Made by a program: the position numbers and the translations under genes. The notes under the pieces were generated by a model, which did no database searches, was not told the origin of the DNA, and saw nothing but the letters and a program-made list of their open reading frames with translations. Shown here piece after piece: positions 49,998-58,650 of a stretch of DNA of 64,000 nucleotides. How positions within the stretch are numbered: the stretch's first letter is position 1; each line of letters begins with the position of its first letter. Source of the DNA: Belnapia sp. F-4-1 (GTDB lineage: Bacteria > Pseudomonadota > Alphaproteobacteria > Acetobacterales > Acetobacteraceae); contig NZ_KN676113.1 of NCBI RefSeq assembly GCF_000802185.1, forward strand, positions 3,699,019-3,763,018, given 5' to 3'.

Positions 49998-50684
49998 TCA
50001 GCGCGGCGTCGGCATGGTCTGCACCTGACCGTTGGGGCCGATCAGGGTGGTGGTGTTGCCGTCGTTGTGCAGCGTGCCCACGCCGCCGCCGGGGGTGACG
50101 TAGCCTTGCACCCGGTCGGTGCCACCGGTGCTGGTGACGGGGCCGGCCGGGGTCTGGATCACCCGCCCATCAAGCCGGCGCGGCGGCGGCGAGTTGGCGC
50201 CGGGCGGCGGCTGATAAACATTGGCGCGCGGCGGCTCGATCTGGCGGACCGGCGGCGGCGGCGGGGAGGAGCTGCCACCAAGGCCCGGCGGCATGTCGCG
50301 CACCGGCGGCGGGTCGGTCGGCTGCCAGGTGGAGCGGCCAGCCGGGGCCGACATGCGGTCGAGTTCGCCGGGACGGTAGTTGGGGATGTTGCGCATTGCC
50401 GCGTCCGGATTGGCCAGCGTCGCACGCGGGCCTTCCTGCGCCGGCCAGACATTGCCGGCTTCCGGCTGGAGCGCGACCATCTGCGGGGCAGTGCCGGTGA
50501 TGCGCGCAATGGTTTCGCTCTGCTCCGGCGGGGGCTCCTCCATGCGGCCCCAGGGCATGCCGATGGCGGCGCCGGCATTGGTCACGCCGTTCACCGCCTT
50601 GTAGCTGGCCCGCTCCGTCCAGCCGCATCCCGAAAGCAGCGCGGCCAGGCCGAATGCCGCCATCGATCCGCCAATCCGAATCAT
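49998..50684 (-). CDS. Proline-rich putative lipoprotein
   Basis: 228 residues; ATG at 50682-50684 with AGGAG six bases upstream. Signal MIRIGGSMAAFGLAALLSGC ends in a lipobox (LSGC). The mature protein is extended and low complexity: a Pro-rich middle (GGSSSPPPPPVRQIEPPR) and a C-terminal part with VIQTPAGPVTSTGGTDRVQGYVTPGGG repeating short beta-turn motifs. Likely anchored to a membrane leaflet in the periplasm. No domain recognised. Confidence 0.8.
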   Translation of the reverse strand: MIRIGGSMAAFGLAALLSGCGWTERASYKAVNGVTNAGAAIGMPWGRMEEPPPEQSETIARITGTAPQMVALQPEAGNVWPAQEGPRATLANPDAAMRNIPNYRPGELDRMSAPAGRSTWQPTDPPPVRDMPPGLGGSSSPPPPPVRQIEPPRANVYQPPPGANSPPPRRLDGRVIQTPAGPVTSTGGTDRVQGYVTPGGGVGTLHNDGNTTTLIGPNGQVQTMPTPR

Positions 50685-50763
50685 CGTCAACTCCTGTGGT
50701 CCACCCGGCCGGGAATCGGCTGCACCATGCGCTGCCGCCGGCCGTGCCTCAAGCGAAAGAGCG

Positions 50764-51384
50764 TCAGGGCCGTATGGCGGGTTCCGCATGGCGATCGGAC
50801 GGCTTGGGCGGCGCGGTCGTCCCGGCATTGCGAAGCCCGGCGAGCAGGTAGTCCCAGCCGGTGACCAGCGTCAGCGCCGCCGCCGTCCAGAGCATCGCCT
50901 CGCCGATCAGCGCGACGGGCAGGAAGGAGAGGTGCAGCACGGCGGCCCCGGTCTCGCCGGCGATCAGCGTGCCGAGCGCGCCCATCTGGAAGCCGGTCTT
51001 CCACTTGGCGAGCCGGGTGACGGGCAGCCCGATCCGCAACTCGGCCAGATACTCGCGGAGGCCCGAAACCAGGATCTCCCGCAGCATGATCAGGATGGCC
51101 GGGTAGAGCGCGAGGCCCGGCAGCCGGTCGAGCCCGGCCAGCAGCATCAGCGCCGCGCCGACCAGCAGCTTGTCGGCGATCGGGTCCAGCATGCGGCCGA
51201 AGCCCGAGGTGCTCTGCCGCTGCCGGGCGATCTTGCCGTCGAAGTAGTCGGTGATGGCGGCGACGGAGAAGACCAGGCAGGCGCCGACATCGCCCCAGGG
51301 CGTGCGCAAGGCCACCAGCAGCACCAGCAGCGGGATCGCCGCGATGCGCGACAGCGTCAGCAGGTTGGGCAGGTCGGTCGGCAT
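50764..51384 (-). CDS. pgsA: CDP-diacylglycerol-glycerol-3-phosphate 3-phosphatidyltransferase
   Basis: 206 residues; inner-membrane enzyme making phosphatidylglycerophosphate. The CDP-alcohol phosphatidyltransferase motif D-x2-DG-x2-AR-x8-G-x3-D-x3-D is present in ITDYFDGKIARQRQ followed by TSGFGRMLDPIADK. N-terminus NLLTLSRIAAIPLLVLLVAL and length fit PgsA. Just downstream of uvrC, a pairing also seen in other proteobacteria. Confidence 0.95.
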   Translation of the reverse strand: MPTDLPNLLTLSRIAAIPLLVLLVALRTPWGDVGACLVFSVAAITDYFDGKIARQRQSTSGFGRMLDPIADKLLVGAALMLLAGLDRLPGLALYPAILIMLREILVSGLREYLAELRIGLPVTRLAKWKTGFQMGALGTLIAGETGAAVLHLSFLPVALIGEAMLWTAAALTLVTGWDYLLAGLRNAGTTAPPKPSDRHAEPAIRP

Positions 51385-51432
51385 GTCGGCGCAGTCATGG
51401 CGGAGCCGCGCGCGCCCGTCCAGTCACGCTCT

Positions 51433-53331
51433 TCACCCCGCGCCCGGATGGAAGTGCTCGTGAATTTTCCGCGCCACCGCCGGCCCGATCCCGGGCGCGT
51501 TCTCCAGATCCTCCAGCGCCGCGTTCCGCACCCCGCGGGCCGAGCCGAAATGGTTGAGCAGCTTGCGCTTCAACGCGCTGCCGACGCCCGGAATCTCGTC
51601 CAGCTCCGATGTGGTCAGCGCCTTCGACCGCCCCGCCCGGTGGGTGGTGATGGCGAAGCGGTGCGCCTCGTCCCGCAGCCGCTGCAGGTAGTAGAGCACC
51701 GGGTCGCGCGGCGGCAGCTGGAACGGGTCGTGCCCGGCCCGGTGGAACCACTCCCGCCCGGCATCCCTGTCCGGCCCCTTGGCGACGGCGACCAGCGGGA
51801 TGTCGTGCGCGCCGAGTTCGGCCATGATCTCCCGCGCCGCGTTGAGCTGGCCGAGCCCGCCATCGATCAGCACCAGGTCGGGCCAGGTGCCGCTCTCCCG
51901 CTCCGGGTCCTCCTTCAGCGCCCGGCCGAAGCGGCGCTCGAAGACCTCGCGCATCATGCCGAAATCGTCGCCCGGCTTCACCGGGCCGCGGATCGAGAAT
52001 TTCCGGTAGGCCTGCTTGAGGAAGCCCGAGGGACCCGCCGCGACCATCACCCCATAGGCATGCGCGCCCTGGATGTGGCTGTTGTCGTAGACCTCGATCC
52101 GCTCCGGCATGGCGGGCAGGTCGAAGAGGGTGGCGACGCCCTGCAGCAGCGTCTGCTGCGCGGTGCCCTCCGCCATGCGGCGCTCCAGCGCCTCGCGGGC
52201 ATTGGTTTCGGCATGCTCGACCGCCGAGCGCTTGTCGCCGCGCTGCGGCCGGTGCAGCTCCACCTTCCGCCCGGCCTTGATGGACAGCGCCTCGGCGATC
52301 AGGGCGCGCTCCGCCGGCTCGTGGCTGAGCAGGACGAGGGGCGGCGGCGGCAGGTCGTCGTAGAGCTGGCCGAGGAAGGCGCCGATCACCTCCTCCGGCC
52401 CCTGCTCGCCCTTGGAAAGGAAATAAGGCCGGTTGCCGTTGTTCCGCCCGCCGCGGAAGAAGAAGACCTGCACGCAGGTCTGGCCGGCGAGTTGGTGCAG
52501 CGCCACCACATCGGCATCGCCGATGCCTTCCATGTTGATCCGGTCGCGGCCCTGCACATGGGTGAGGCCACGGATGCGGTCGCGGATGGCGGCCGCCCGC
52601 TCGAATTCCAGCCGCTCGGCCGCCTCCTCCATCTCCCGCGCCAGGGTCCTCTGGATGGAGGGCGTCTCGCCGGACAGGAACTGCTTCGCATCCCGCACCA
52701 GCTCCGCGTAGTCTTCCTTCGAGATGCGGTCGACGCAGGGCGCCGAGCAGCGGCGGATCTGGAAGAGGAGGCAGGGCCGGTCGCGGCTGTCGAAGACGGT
52801 GTCCCGGCAGGAGCGCAACAGGAAGACGCGCTGAAGGGCCGTCAACGTCTGGTTCACCGCCCAGGCCGAGGCGAAGGGCCCCCAATAGCTCGCGCCCTTC
52901 CGCCGCTCGCCGCGATGCTTGGTGATCTGCGGGTAGGGATGGTCCTCGGTCAGCACCAGCCATGGGTAGGACTTGTCGTCCCTCAGGACGATGTTGTACC
53001 GGGGCCGCAACTTCTTGATGAGGTTGGCCTCGAGCAGCAGCGCCTCCGCCTCGGAGGCAGTGGTGATCACCTCCAGGCTGCGCGTCTCGTGCACCATCCG
53101 CCGCAGCCGCTCGGGCAGCCGGCCGACCTGGGTATAGGCGACGACGCGCTTCTTCAGCGCCCGCGCCTTGCCCACATAGAGGGCATCCCCCTTGGCATCG
53201 AGCATCCGGTAGACGCCGGGCGAGAGGGGCAGGGTGGCGAGCGCCGCCTCGATCACCCGCACGCCCTGCATCGCCGGGGCGGCTTCGGCCTCCTCCGGGG
53301 CCGGATCGGGCGTGGTGCCGGCTTCGGTCAT
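51433..53331 (-). CDS. uvrC: Excinuclease ABC subunit C
   Basis: 632 residues from the ATG at 53329-53331 (MTEAGTTPD); an upstream ATG gives a 17-residue extension without similarity. Domains: GIY-YIG nuclease ([20 protein letters not shown], about 35-110), a cysteine-containing stretch ([18 protein letters not shown]), UVR motif ([15 protein letters not shown]), RNase H-like 5' nuclease with [10 protein letters not shown] and [11 protein letters not shown], and C-terminal helix-hairpin-helix repeats ([30 protein letters not shown]). It makes the dual incisions of nucleotide excision repair with UvrAB. Complete. Confidence 0.96.
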   Translation of the reverse strand: MTEAGTTPDPAPEEAEAAPAMQGVRVIEAALATLPLSPGVYRMLDAKGDALYVGKARALKKRVVAYTQVGRLPERLRRMVHETRSLEVITTASEAEALLLEANLIKKLRPRYNIVLRDDKSYPWLVLTEDHPYPQITKHRGERRKGASYWGPFASAWAVNQTLTALQRVFLLRSCRDTVFDSRDRPCLLFQIRRCSAPCVDRISKEDYAELVRDAKQFLSGETPSIQRTLAREMEEAAERLEFERAAAIRDRIRGLTHVQGRDRINMEGIGDADVVALHQLAGQTCVQVFFFRGGRNNGNRPYFLSKGEQGPEEVIGAFLGQLYDDLPPPPLVLLSHEPAERALIAEALSIKAGRKVELHRPQRGDKRSAVEHAETNAREALERRMAEGTAQQTLLQGVATLFDLPAMPERIEVYDNSHIQGAHAYGVMVAAGPSGFLKQAYRKFSIRGPVKPGDDFGMMREVFERRFGRALKEDPERESGTWPDLVLIDGGLGQLNAAREIMAELGAHDIPLVAVAKGPDRDAGREWFHRAGHDPFQLPPRDPVLYYLQRLRDEAHRFAITTHRAGRSKALTTSELDEIPGVGSALKRKLLNHFGSARGVRNAALEDLENAPGIGPAVARKIHEHFHPGAG

Positions 53332-53634
53332 GGACGAAGGCGGAGGTTGCCGGCTGCCATGGGGCGGCGGGGATTTCTCCACCGATCCTGTGGAAAACTC
53401 TGTGGATGCGATCCCGGAATCCGGCCGTAAATGGCTGTCATCCGCCAGTCATATGGGTTTGCGCGAATTTTGTGCACATCCATAACGTGTTGATTTTCAA
53501 CGGGTTTGGGTTTTGGGCCCCGGGCCCGGCCGGTCAAGGCCTATGTTGGGCTTGACAGGCCCCTGCGCCATCCCCCGTGTCAAATTCGGCGGTGGATGAT
53601 TTTCGCGGGGAACCGTTGGGGTGCTGCAGGTTTG
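53332..53634. other. AT-richer intergenic region with DnaA-box-like words upstream of uvrC
   Basis: 303 bases without a gene. It contains TGTGGAAAA (53389-53397, one mismatch to the inverted DnaA box TGTGGATAA) and TGTGGATGC (53401-53409, two mismatches), then about 90 bases of relatively AT-rich sequence with GTGCACATCC and GTTGATTTTCAAC. It separates folB from uvrC and must contain the uvrC promoter. Confidence 0.5.
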
Positions 53635-54030
53635 TTACGGCCGGTCGCGGAGCCGCTCGATGGTGACCCCAACGCTTTCGGCATCCGGGAAGGCATCCGG
53701 CTTCTCGACCGTGACGCGTGCCGAGGCGACGCGCGGATCGGCCAGCGCCGCCGCGGCGATCCGCTCGGCCAGCGTCTCGACCAGCAACGTGTGTCCATCC
53801 TCGGCCGCGGCGCGGGCGGCCTTGACCACGCTCTCGTAGTTCACCACCCGCCGCAGGTCGTCGGGCCCGACCGAGGCCGGTGCCGACTCGTCCTCGACCG
53901 CCAGCTCCACCCCGACGATGACGCGCTGCGGACGCGCCTTCTCGTGCGGGTAGATGCCGAGCCGCGCCTGCAGAGCCAGGCCGCGCACGAAGACCAGGCG
54001 CAGCCGCCGCGCCGCATCGGGGGCGTTCAT
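53635..54030 (-). CDS. folB: Dihydroneopterin aldolase
   Basis: 131 residues from the ATG at 54028-54030 (MNAPDAARRL). FolB splits dihydroneopterin to 6-hydroxymethyl-dihydropterin in folate synthesis. Motifs: FVRGLALQARLGIYPHEKARPQRVIVGVELAV, VVNYESVVKAARAAAEDGHTLLVETLAERIAAAAL, and SARVTVEKPDAFPDAESVGVTIER with the catalytic Lys (VEKP). Start overlaps the stop of a pterin-type reductase gene by 4 bp. Confidence 0.93.
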   Translation of the reverse strand: MNAPDAARRLRLVFVRGLALQARLGIYPHEKARPQRVIVGVELAVEDESAPASVGPDDLRRVVNYESVVKAARAAAEDGHTLLVETLAERIAAAALADPRVASARVTVEKPDAFPDAESVGVTIERLRDRP

Positions 54031-54806
54031 TCCTCGAGGGCCCCTGCCTCGGAGCTCGGCGCCCATTGCAGGTGCTGCCCGCCATCGAGGGCGATCATCT
54101 GTCCGGTCATCGAGGGCAGGGCGAGGATCGCAAGCGCCGCCCGCGCAACCTCCTCCGGACTCGTCCCATGGCGGAGCGGGACCGACTGGCACTGGCGGCG
54201 GAACTGCTCCTCGCTCTGCCGCGGGCTCGGCAGGGCGGGGCCGGGCCCGATGCCGTTGACCCGGATGCGCGGGGCGAGCGCCAGCGCCAAGGTCTGGGTC
54301 AGCGTCCAGAGCGCGGCCTTGGAGACGGTGTAGCTGGTGAAGTGCGGCGTCAGCGACCAGACCCGCTGGTCGAGCATGTTGAGCACCAGCCCCTCCGCCC
54401 CGGCCGGCAGGGCACGGGCGAGACCCTGGGCGAGCAGGAAGGGAGCACGGAGATTGGGCTCCAGGTGCCGGTCCCAGCTTTCCCGGGTCGCATCCTCCCA
54501 TTCGTCGCGCTCGAAGGTACTGGCATTGTTGACCAGCACGCCGATCGGGCCGAGCGCCGCCGTCGCATCGGGCAGCAGCGCCGCCGTCTCCGCCTCAACC
54601 CCCAGCTCGGCCCGGAGCGTCACGGCCCGACGGCCAAGGGCGCGGATCGCCTCCGCCGTCTCCGCCGCCGCCTCGGCGCTGCCGGCATAGTGGATGGCGA
54701 TGTCGAAGCCGGCCTCGGCGAGGCCGAGCGCGATTGCCCGGCCGAGGCGCTTCGCGCCCCCGGTGACGAGGGCCGCGCGGGGAATGGCGGGGGAGATGGG
54801 GACCAT
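54027..54806 (-). CDS. SDR-family reductase, FolM-like (dihydromonapterin/dihydrofolate reductase)
   Basis: 259 residues. Rossmann loop TGGAKRLGRAIALGLAEAG, NNAS motif (LVNNASTFERDE), catalytic SYTVSKAAL (Tyr-x3-Lys), and NGIGPGPALPS after it. The TGGAKRLG form rather than TGxxxGxG is typical of pteridine/dihydromonapterin reductases (FolM, PTR1). Coupling to folB makes a role in reduced pterin or folate supply likely, though other SDR substrates cannot be excluded. Confidence 0.85.
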   Translation of the reverse strand: MVPISPAIPRAALVTGGAKRLGRAIALGLAEAGFDIAIHYAGSAEAAAETAEAIRALGRRAVTLRAELGVEAETAALLPDATAALGPIGVLVNNASTFERDEWEDATRESWDRHLEPNLRAPFLLAQGLARALPAGAEGLVLNMLDQRVWSLTPHFTSYTVSKAALWTLTQTLALALAPRIRVNGIGPGPALPSPRQSEEQFRRQCQSVPLRHGTSPEEVARAALAILALPSMTGQMIALDGGQHLQWAPSSEAGALEE

Positions 54807-54838
54807 GCGCCGCGCTGTAGCGCGATGCCGGCCCGCCG

Positions 54839-56101
54839 TCACGCCCGCGGCTTCAGCCCGCGCCCCTGCATCACCGCCACCTCGCCGAAGCGTGCGCGCA
54901 GCGCCTCCACCGCCTGCCAGCGCGCCGCCCGCTTCGGTGCCTCCGTGTCGGCGAGGTCGCCCCGATCGGCGCCGGCGCCCGGCGCCAGGGGTTGAGCCCC
55001 GATGCCGATGAGGCGGAAGGGCGTGCCATCCGCCTCGCGCAGCAGCAGCGGCCGGGCGGCGGCGAAGAGCGTCTCCGGCAGCCGGGTCGGGGAGGGCAGC
55101 CGGGCATTGCGGGTGCGCAGCGCGAAGCCGGCCGTCTTCAGCTTGAGGACGACGCCGGCCGCCGCCAGCTCCTTCTCGCGCAGCCGCCGTGCCAGCTTCT
55201 CGCACATGCGCCAGAGCGGCGCTTCCAGCTCGGCGACGACGGAGAGGTCGCGGTCGAAGGTGGTCTCGGCGCTGATGCTCTTGGTTTCGCGCTCGGGGTT
55301 GACCGGGCGGCCGTCCTCGCCCCGGGCGCGGGCGGCGAGGCCCGGCCCGTCTTCGCCGAAGCGTCGCGCCGCCTCGAGCGGGCTGAGCGTGGCCAGCTGC
55401 CCGAGCCGGGTGAAGCCCGCTGCCTCCAGCCTCCGCGCCAGCGCCGGGCCGACGCCCGGCAGCAGCGTCACCGGCTGCGGCGCCAGCCATGCCGCCGCCT
55501 CGCCCGCGCCGATGACGGCGAAGCCGCGCGGCTTGTCCCGCTCCGCCGCCAGCTTGCCCATCAGCCGGTTGGCGGCGAGTCCGATGGAGACGGTGACGCC
55601 CACCTCCCGCTCCACCTCTCGCGCGAAGCGGGCGAGCACCGCAGCGGGCGGAGCGCGATGCAGCGCTGCCGTCCCTCGCAGGTCGAGCACCGCCTCGTCG
55701 ATCGAAAGCGGCTGAACGAGCGGCGTCAGCGCCTCCATCAGCCCGCGGATCTGCCGCGCGGCGGTGGCGTATTTCGTCATGTCCGGCCTGATGACGACGG
55801 CATCGGGGCAGAGCGCCAGCGCCTTGAACATCGGCATGGCGCTGCGCACGCCGCGGGTGCGAGCGATGTAGCAGCAGGCCGCCACCACGCCCCGCCGGCC
55901 GCCGCCGACGATCACCGGCAGGGCCAGCAGCTCCGGCCGGTCCCGCTTCTCGATGCTGGCGTAGAAGGCGTCGCAATCGACATGCGCGACGGTGAGGCTG
56001 AACAGCTCCGGGTGCCGCACCAGCCGGCGCGAGCCGCAGCCAGGGCAGGTGGCGCGTGCCTCGGGCACCTCCTGGAAGCAGTCGCGGCAAAGGGCGGGCA
56101 T
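54839..56101 (-). CDS. dinB: DNA polymerase IV with N-terminal zinc ribbon
   Basis: 420 residues. An N-terminal zinc ribbon (LCRDCFQEVPEARATCPGCGSRRL) precedes the Y-family polymerase: VDCDAFYASIEKRDRPEL (first metal Asp), SIDEAVLDL (Asp-Glu pair), IGLAANRLMGKLAAERDKP, the HhH LLPGVGPALARRLEAAG, and a little-finger domain. It performs error-prone translesion synthesis. The zinc ribbon is a feature of alphaproteobacterial DinB; the usual beta-clamp-binding C-terminal motif is not obvious. Overlaps the next gene upstream by one base. Confidence 0.93.
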   Translation of the reverse strand: MPALCRDCFQEVPEARATCPGCGSRRLVRHPELFSLTVAHVDCDAFYASIEKRDRPELLALPVIVGGGRRGVVAACCYIARTRGVRSAMPMFKALALCPDAVVIRPDMTKYATAARQIRGLMEALTPLVQPLSIDEAVLDLRGTAALHRAPPAAVLARFAREVEREVGVTVSIGLAANRLMGKLAAERDKPRGFAVIGAGEAAAWLAPQPVTLLPGVGPALARRLEAAGFTRLGQLATLSPLEAARRFGEDGPGLAARARGEDGRPVNPERETKSISAETTFDRDLSVVAELEAPLWRMCEKLARRLREKELAAAGVVLKLKTAGFALRTRNARLPSPTRLPETLFAAARPLLLREADGTPFRLIGIGAQPLAPGAGADRGDLADTEAPKRAARWQAVEALRARFGEVAVMQGRGLKPRA

Positions 56102-56484
56102 CAGGCGCGCCGCAAGGCCGGCATCAGCGCGAAGCCAGCGAGCAGGCCGAGGCCGATCCAACCCGCCGGGCTCCGCACGCGCTCCAGCCAGAGGCTCTGG
56201 CCCCGGACCAGCCAGTCGAGCGCGGTCTCGGCCAGGACCAGCAACACGAGGCCGGCACCGCCCATGCCGAGCCGCGCCGGCAGCGCGGGCGGCACCTCCA
56301 GGTGGCGGGCGAGGCCGGGTGCCAGGACCGCCATGCCGAGCAGCATCGGCACCGCCTCCAGCGCCGCGGCGGCGGTGGCGCCGAAGCGGGGCGCCAGGAC
56401 CAGCTCGCGCAGCGGGCCGAGCAGGGCGCCGAGGCCGAACATCGCCACGGCATAGGCCGTGCCGGCACGCAGCTCAGCCCGCAT
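56101..56484 (-). CDS. Small membrane protein, unknown
   Basis: 127 residues, four predicted helices: AGTAYAVAMFGLGALLGPLREL, MLLGMAVLAPGLARHL, LGMGGAGLVLLVLAETALDWL, IGLGLLAGFALMPAL. The segment GALLGPLRELVLAPRFG resembles a motif seen in small uncharacterised inner-membrane proteins of Alphaproteobacteria. Overlaps the ROK kinase gene by 11 bp and dinB by one base, so it is within one transcription unit. Function unknown. Confidence 0.75.
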   Translation of the reverse strand: MRAELRAGTAYAVAMFGLGALLGPLRELVLAPRFGATAAAALEAVPMLLGMAVLAPGLARHLEVPPALPARLGMGGAGLVLLVLAETALDWLVRGQSLWLERVRSPAGWIGLGLLAGFALMPALRRA

Positions 56485-57382
56485 CCCAGAGCCTCGCCGC
56501 GCCGAGCACGCCGGAACTGTCGCCATGCCTCGCCTTGAGCAGCGGCGTCGCCACCACGTCGGAAAAGACGAAGTCCCGCCAGCGCCGCGGCACCGCGTCA
56601 TAGAGATGCGCCATGTTGGAGAGGCCGCCAGCGAGGACGATGCAGTCCGGGTCGAGCAGGTTGATGACATGCGCGAGCGCCCGGGCCAGCCGGTCGGCGT
56701 GGCGGGCGAGCGCCCCGGTCGCCGCCGCATCGCCCGCGGCAGCCCGGCCAGGCAGCCTGCCGGCATCGCGCGCGCCTGGCCCATCGGCATCGGCGGCGAG
56801 CGCCGGGCCGCGGAGGAAGGTCTCGATGCAGCCGTGTCGCCCGCACCAGCAGGCGGGGCCGGGATACTCCTCCGGCGTCATCCAGGGCAGCGGGTTGTGG
56901 CCCCATTCCCCGGCGATGCGGTTGCGCCCCTCCTCAATCCGCCCGGCCGTTGCGATTCCCGCCCCGACGCCCGTGCCGAGGATGACGGCGAAGACGCGGC
57001 GGTAGCCGGCCCCCGCGCCGTCCGCCGCCTCGCTCATGGCGAGGCAATTGGCGTCGTTCGAGAGGCGGACGGGGCGGCCCAGCCGGGCGGCGATGTCCTC
57101 GTCGAGCCGCCCACCATTCAGCCAGGTGGAATTCGCCCCGCGCACCAGCCCCGTCGCCGGCGAGAGGCTGCCGGGGATGCCGATGCCCACCGAGCCCTGG
57201 CCGCCCAGCTCCGCCTCCGCCGCCTCCGCCAGCGCACCGATCAGGCTGATGACGCCGGCATAATCGGGCGGCGTCGGCGCGCGGCGGCGGAGACGGACGG
57301 CGCCCGCGGCGTCGAGCGCCACGATCTCCGTCTTGGTGCCGCCGAGGTCGATGCCAAGGCGGAAGGGCATGGCGCTTGTCAT
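56474..57382 (-). CDS. ROK-family sugar kinase (fructokinase-like)
   Basis: 302 residues; ATG at 57382 or five codons in. ASKHA kinase: LGIDLGGTKTEIVALD phosphate loop, SNDANCLAMSEA with the catalytic Asp, and ILGTGVGAGIA. The ROK zinc site is complete: GHNPL His and CWCGRHGCIETFL three cysteines. The GIPGSLSPATG segment resembles Mak/fructokinase. Phosphorylates a hexose, probably fructose, in the cytoplasm. Divergent from tusA across 29 bp. Confidence 0.92.
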   Translation of the reverse strand: MTSAMPFRLGIDLGGTKTEIVALDAAGAVRLRRRAPTPPDYAGVISLIGALAEAAEAELGGQGSVGIGIPGSLSPATGLVRGANSTWLNGGRLDEDIAARLGRPVRLSNDANCLAMSEAADGAGAGYRRVFAVILGTGVGAGIATAGRIEEGRNRIAGEWGHNPLPWMTPEEYPGPACWCGRHGCIETFLRGPALAADADGPGARDAGRLPGRAAAGDAAATGALARHADRLARALAHVINLLDPDCIVLAGGLSNMAHLYDAVPRRWRDFVFSDVVATPLLKARHGDSSGVLGAARLWDAG

Positions 57383-57411
57383 GATGGGGGCCGGGTGCTG
57401 TCCTCCCGATC

Positions 57412-57645
57412 ATGTCGGAAACGCTGCTCGATGTGCAGGGGCTCTCATGCCCCCTCCCGGTACTGAAGGCCAACAAGGCGCTGCGGTCCCTCCCGCCCGG
57501 TGCGCGCCTGGTGGTGCTCGCCACCGATCCGGCGGCGGCGAAGGACTTCCCTGCCTTCTGCGCCGAGACCGGGCATGAGTTGGTCGAGGCCGCCGAGGCG
57601 GATGGCGTCTGGCGCTTCGTGCTGCGCAAGCGGGAGGCAGCATGA
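57412..57645 (+). CDS. tusA: TusA-like sulfurtransferase
   Basis: 77 residues. SCPLPVLKANKAL holds the CPxP motif with the sulfur-carrying Cys. TusA relays persulfide sulfur, for tRNA thiolation or molybdenum cofactor and other paths. Stop overlaps the next gene (ATGA). Given moaD and formate dehydrogenase accessory genes in the window, a link to cofactor sulfur is possible but not shown. Confidence 0.92.
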   Translation: MSETLLDVQGLSCPLPVLKANKALRSLPPGARLVVLATDPAAAKDFPAFCAETGHELVEAAEADGVWRFVLRKREAA

Positions 57646-58568
57646 GCGTCCTGCTGCTCACCCACCGCGCCTGCCTCCGCCACGACCCCGGCGACTACCA
57701 CCCGGAATGCCCGGACCGGCTGCGTGCCGTGCTTGCTGGGCTGGAGGCCGAGGAGTTCAGCGACCTCATCCGTGCCGAGGCGCCGGAGGCGACGGTCGCG
57801 CAGCTCGAGCGCGCCCACCCGCGCAACTACATCGACGCCATCCTTGCGATCCGCCCGGCCGAGGGCGAGAACGTGGCGATGGATGCCGATACGGTGATGA
57901 GCGCCGGCAGCGCCGAGGCCGCGCTGCGGGCGGCCGGCGCCGCCGTCGCCGCGGTGGATGCGGTGATGCGGGGCGAGGTACGCCGCGCTTTCTGCGCCAC
58001 GCGGCCGCCCGGCCACCACGCCGAGCCGGCGCGGCCGATGGGCTTCTGCTTCTTCGCCAATGCCGTCATCGCCGCGCGCCATGCCCAGGCGGAGCATGGG
58101 GCGGCGCGCGTCGCCATCCTCGATTTCGACGTCCACCACGGCAATGGCAGCCAGGCCTGCGTCGAGGCGGATCCATCGATCCTCTTCGCCTCCTCGCACC
58201 AATGGCCGCTCTATCCCGGCACCGGCGACCGGCGCGAGCGGGGGGTGGGCAACATCTTCAACGCACCGCTTCGCGCCGGTGCCGACGGCGCCGAGTTCCG
58301 CGAGGCCTGGCAGGCGTTGCTGCCGGCGATCGAGGGCTTCGGGCCCGACCTGCTGGTGATCTCGGCGGGATTTGATGCCCATGCGCGCGACCCGCTGGCG
58401 CAACTCCGCCTGCGCGAGGCGGATTTCGCCTGGGTGACGGAGGCGCTCTGCGGCGTCGCCGGGCGGCGCTGCGGCGGGCGCCTCGTCAGCCTGCTGGAGG
58501 GCGGCTACGATCTCGATGCGCTGGCCGCCAGTGCGGCAGCGCATGTCAGGGTGCTGATGCAGGCCTGA
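57642..58568 (+). CDS. Histone-deacetylase-family zinc amidohydrolase
   Basis: 308 residues. Class II HDAC/acetylpolyamine amidohydrolase features: HRACLRHDPGDYHPECPDRL, TRPPGHHAEPARPMGFCFFAN (catalytic His pair), ILDFDVHHGNGSQ (zinc Asp, His), SAGFDAHARDPLAQL (zinc Asp). Hydrolyses acetyl-amides, perhaps acetylpolyamines or acetyl-lysine. Co-translated with tusA; that pairing is not obviously functional. Complete. Confidence 0.93.
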   Translation: MSVLLLTHRACLRHDPGDYHPECPDRLRAVLAGLEAEEFSDLIRAEAPEATVAQLERAHPRNYIDAILAIRPAEGENVAMDADTVMSAGSAEAALRAAGAAVAAVDAVMRGEVRRAFCATRPPGHHAEPARPMGFCFFANAVIAARHAQAEHGAARVAILDFDVHHGNGSQACVEADPSILFASSHQWPLYPGTGDRRERGVGNIFNAPLRAGADGAEFREAWQALLPAIEGFGPDLLVISAGFDAHARDPLAQLRLREADFAWVTEALCGVAGRRCGGRLVSLLEGGYDLDALAASAAAHVRVLMQA

Positions 58569-58579
58569 GGGCCTCCATG

Positions 58580-58610
58580 GGGCGCAGGGCTGCGCCCGCG
58601 CTGCGCCATG
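58580..58610 (+). terminator. Overlapping hairpins downstream of the deacetylase gene
   Basis: GGGCGCAG / CTGCGCCC (58580-58587 with 58590-58597) forms an 8-bp stem; the left arm can alternatively pair with CTGCGCCATG at 58601-58610. It lies 11 bp past the stop and 40 bp before the methyltransferase. Either a terminator or a small attenuator-like structure. Confidence 0.4.
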
Positions 58611-58650
58611 GGCGGAACCTGCTGCCATTGCAGCCGTTCGGTTTGCCCGA

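Noticed and set aside
51433-53382. Upstream start for uvrC at 53382
   Set aside because: The extra 17 residues show no similarity to UvrC and run into the leader; the ATG at 53331 is adequate.
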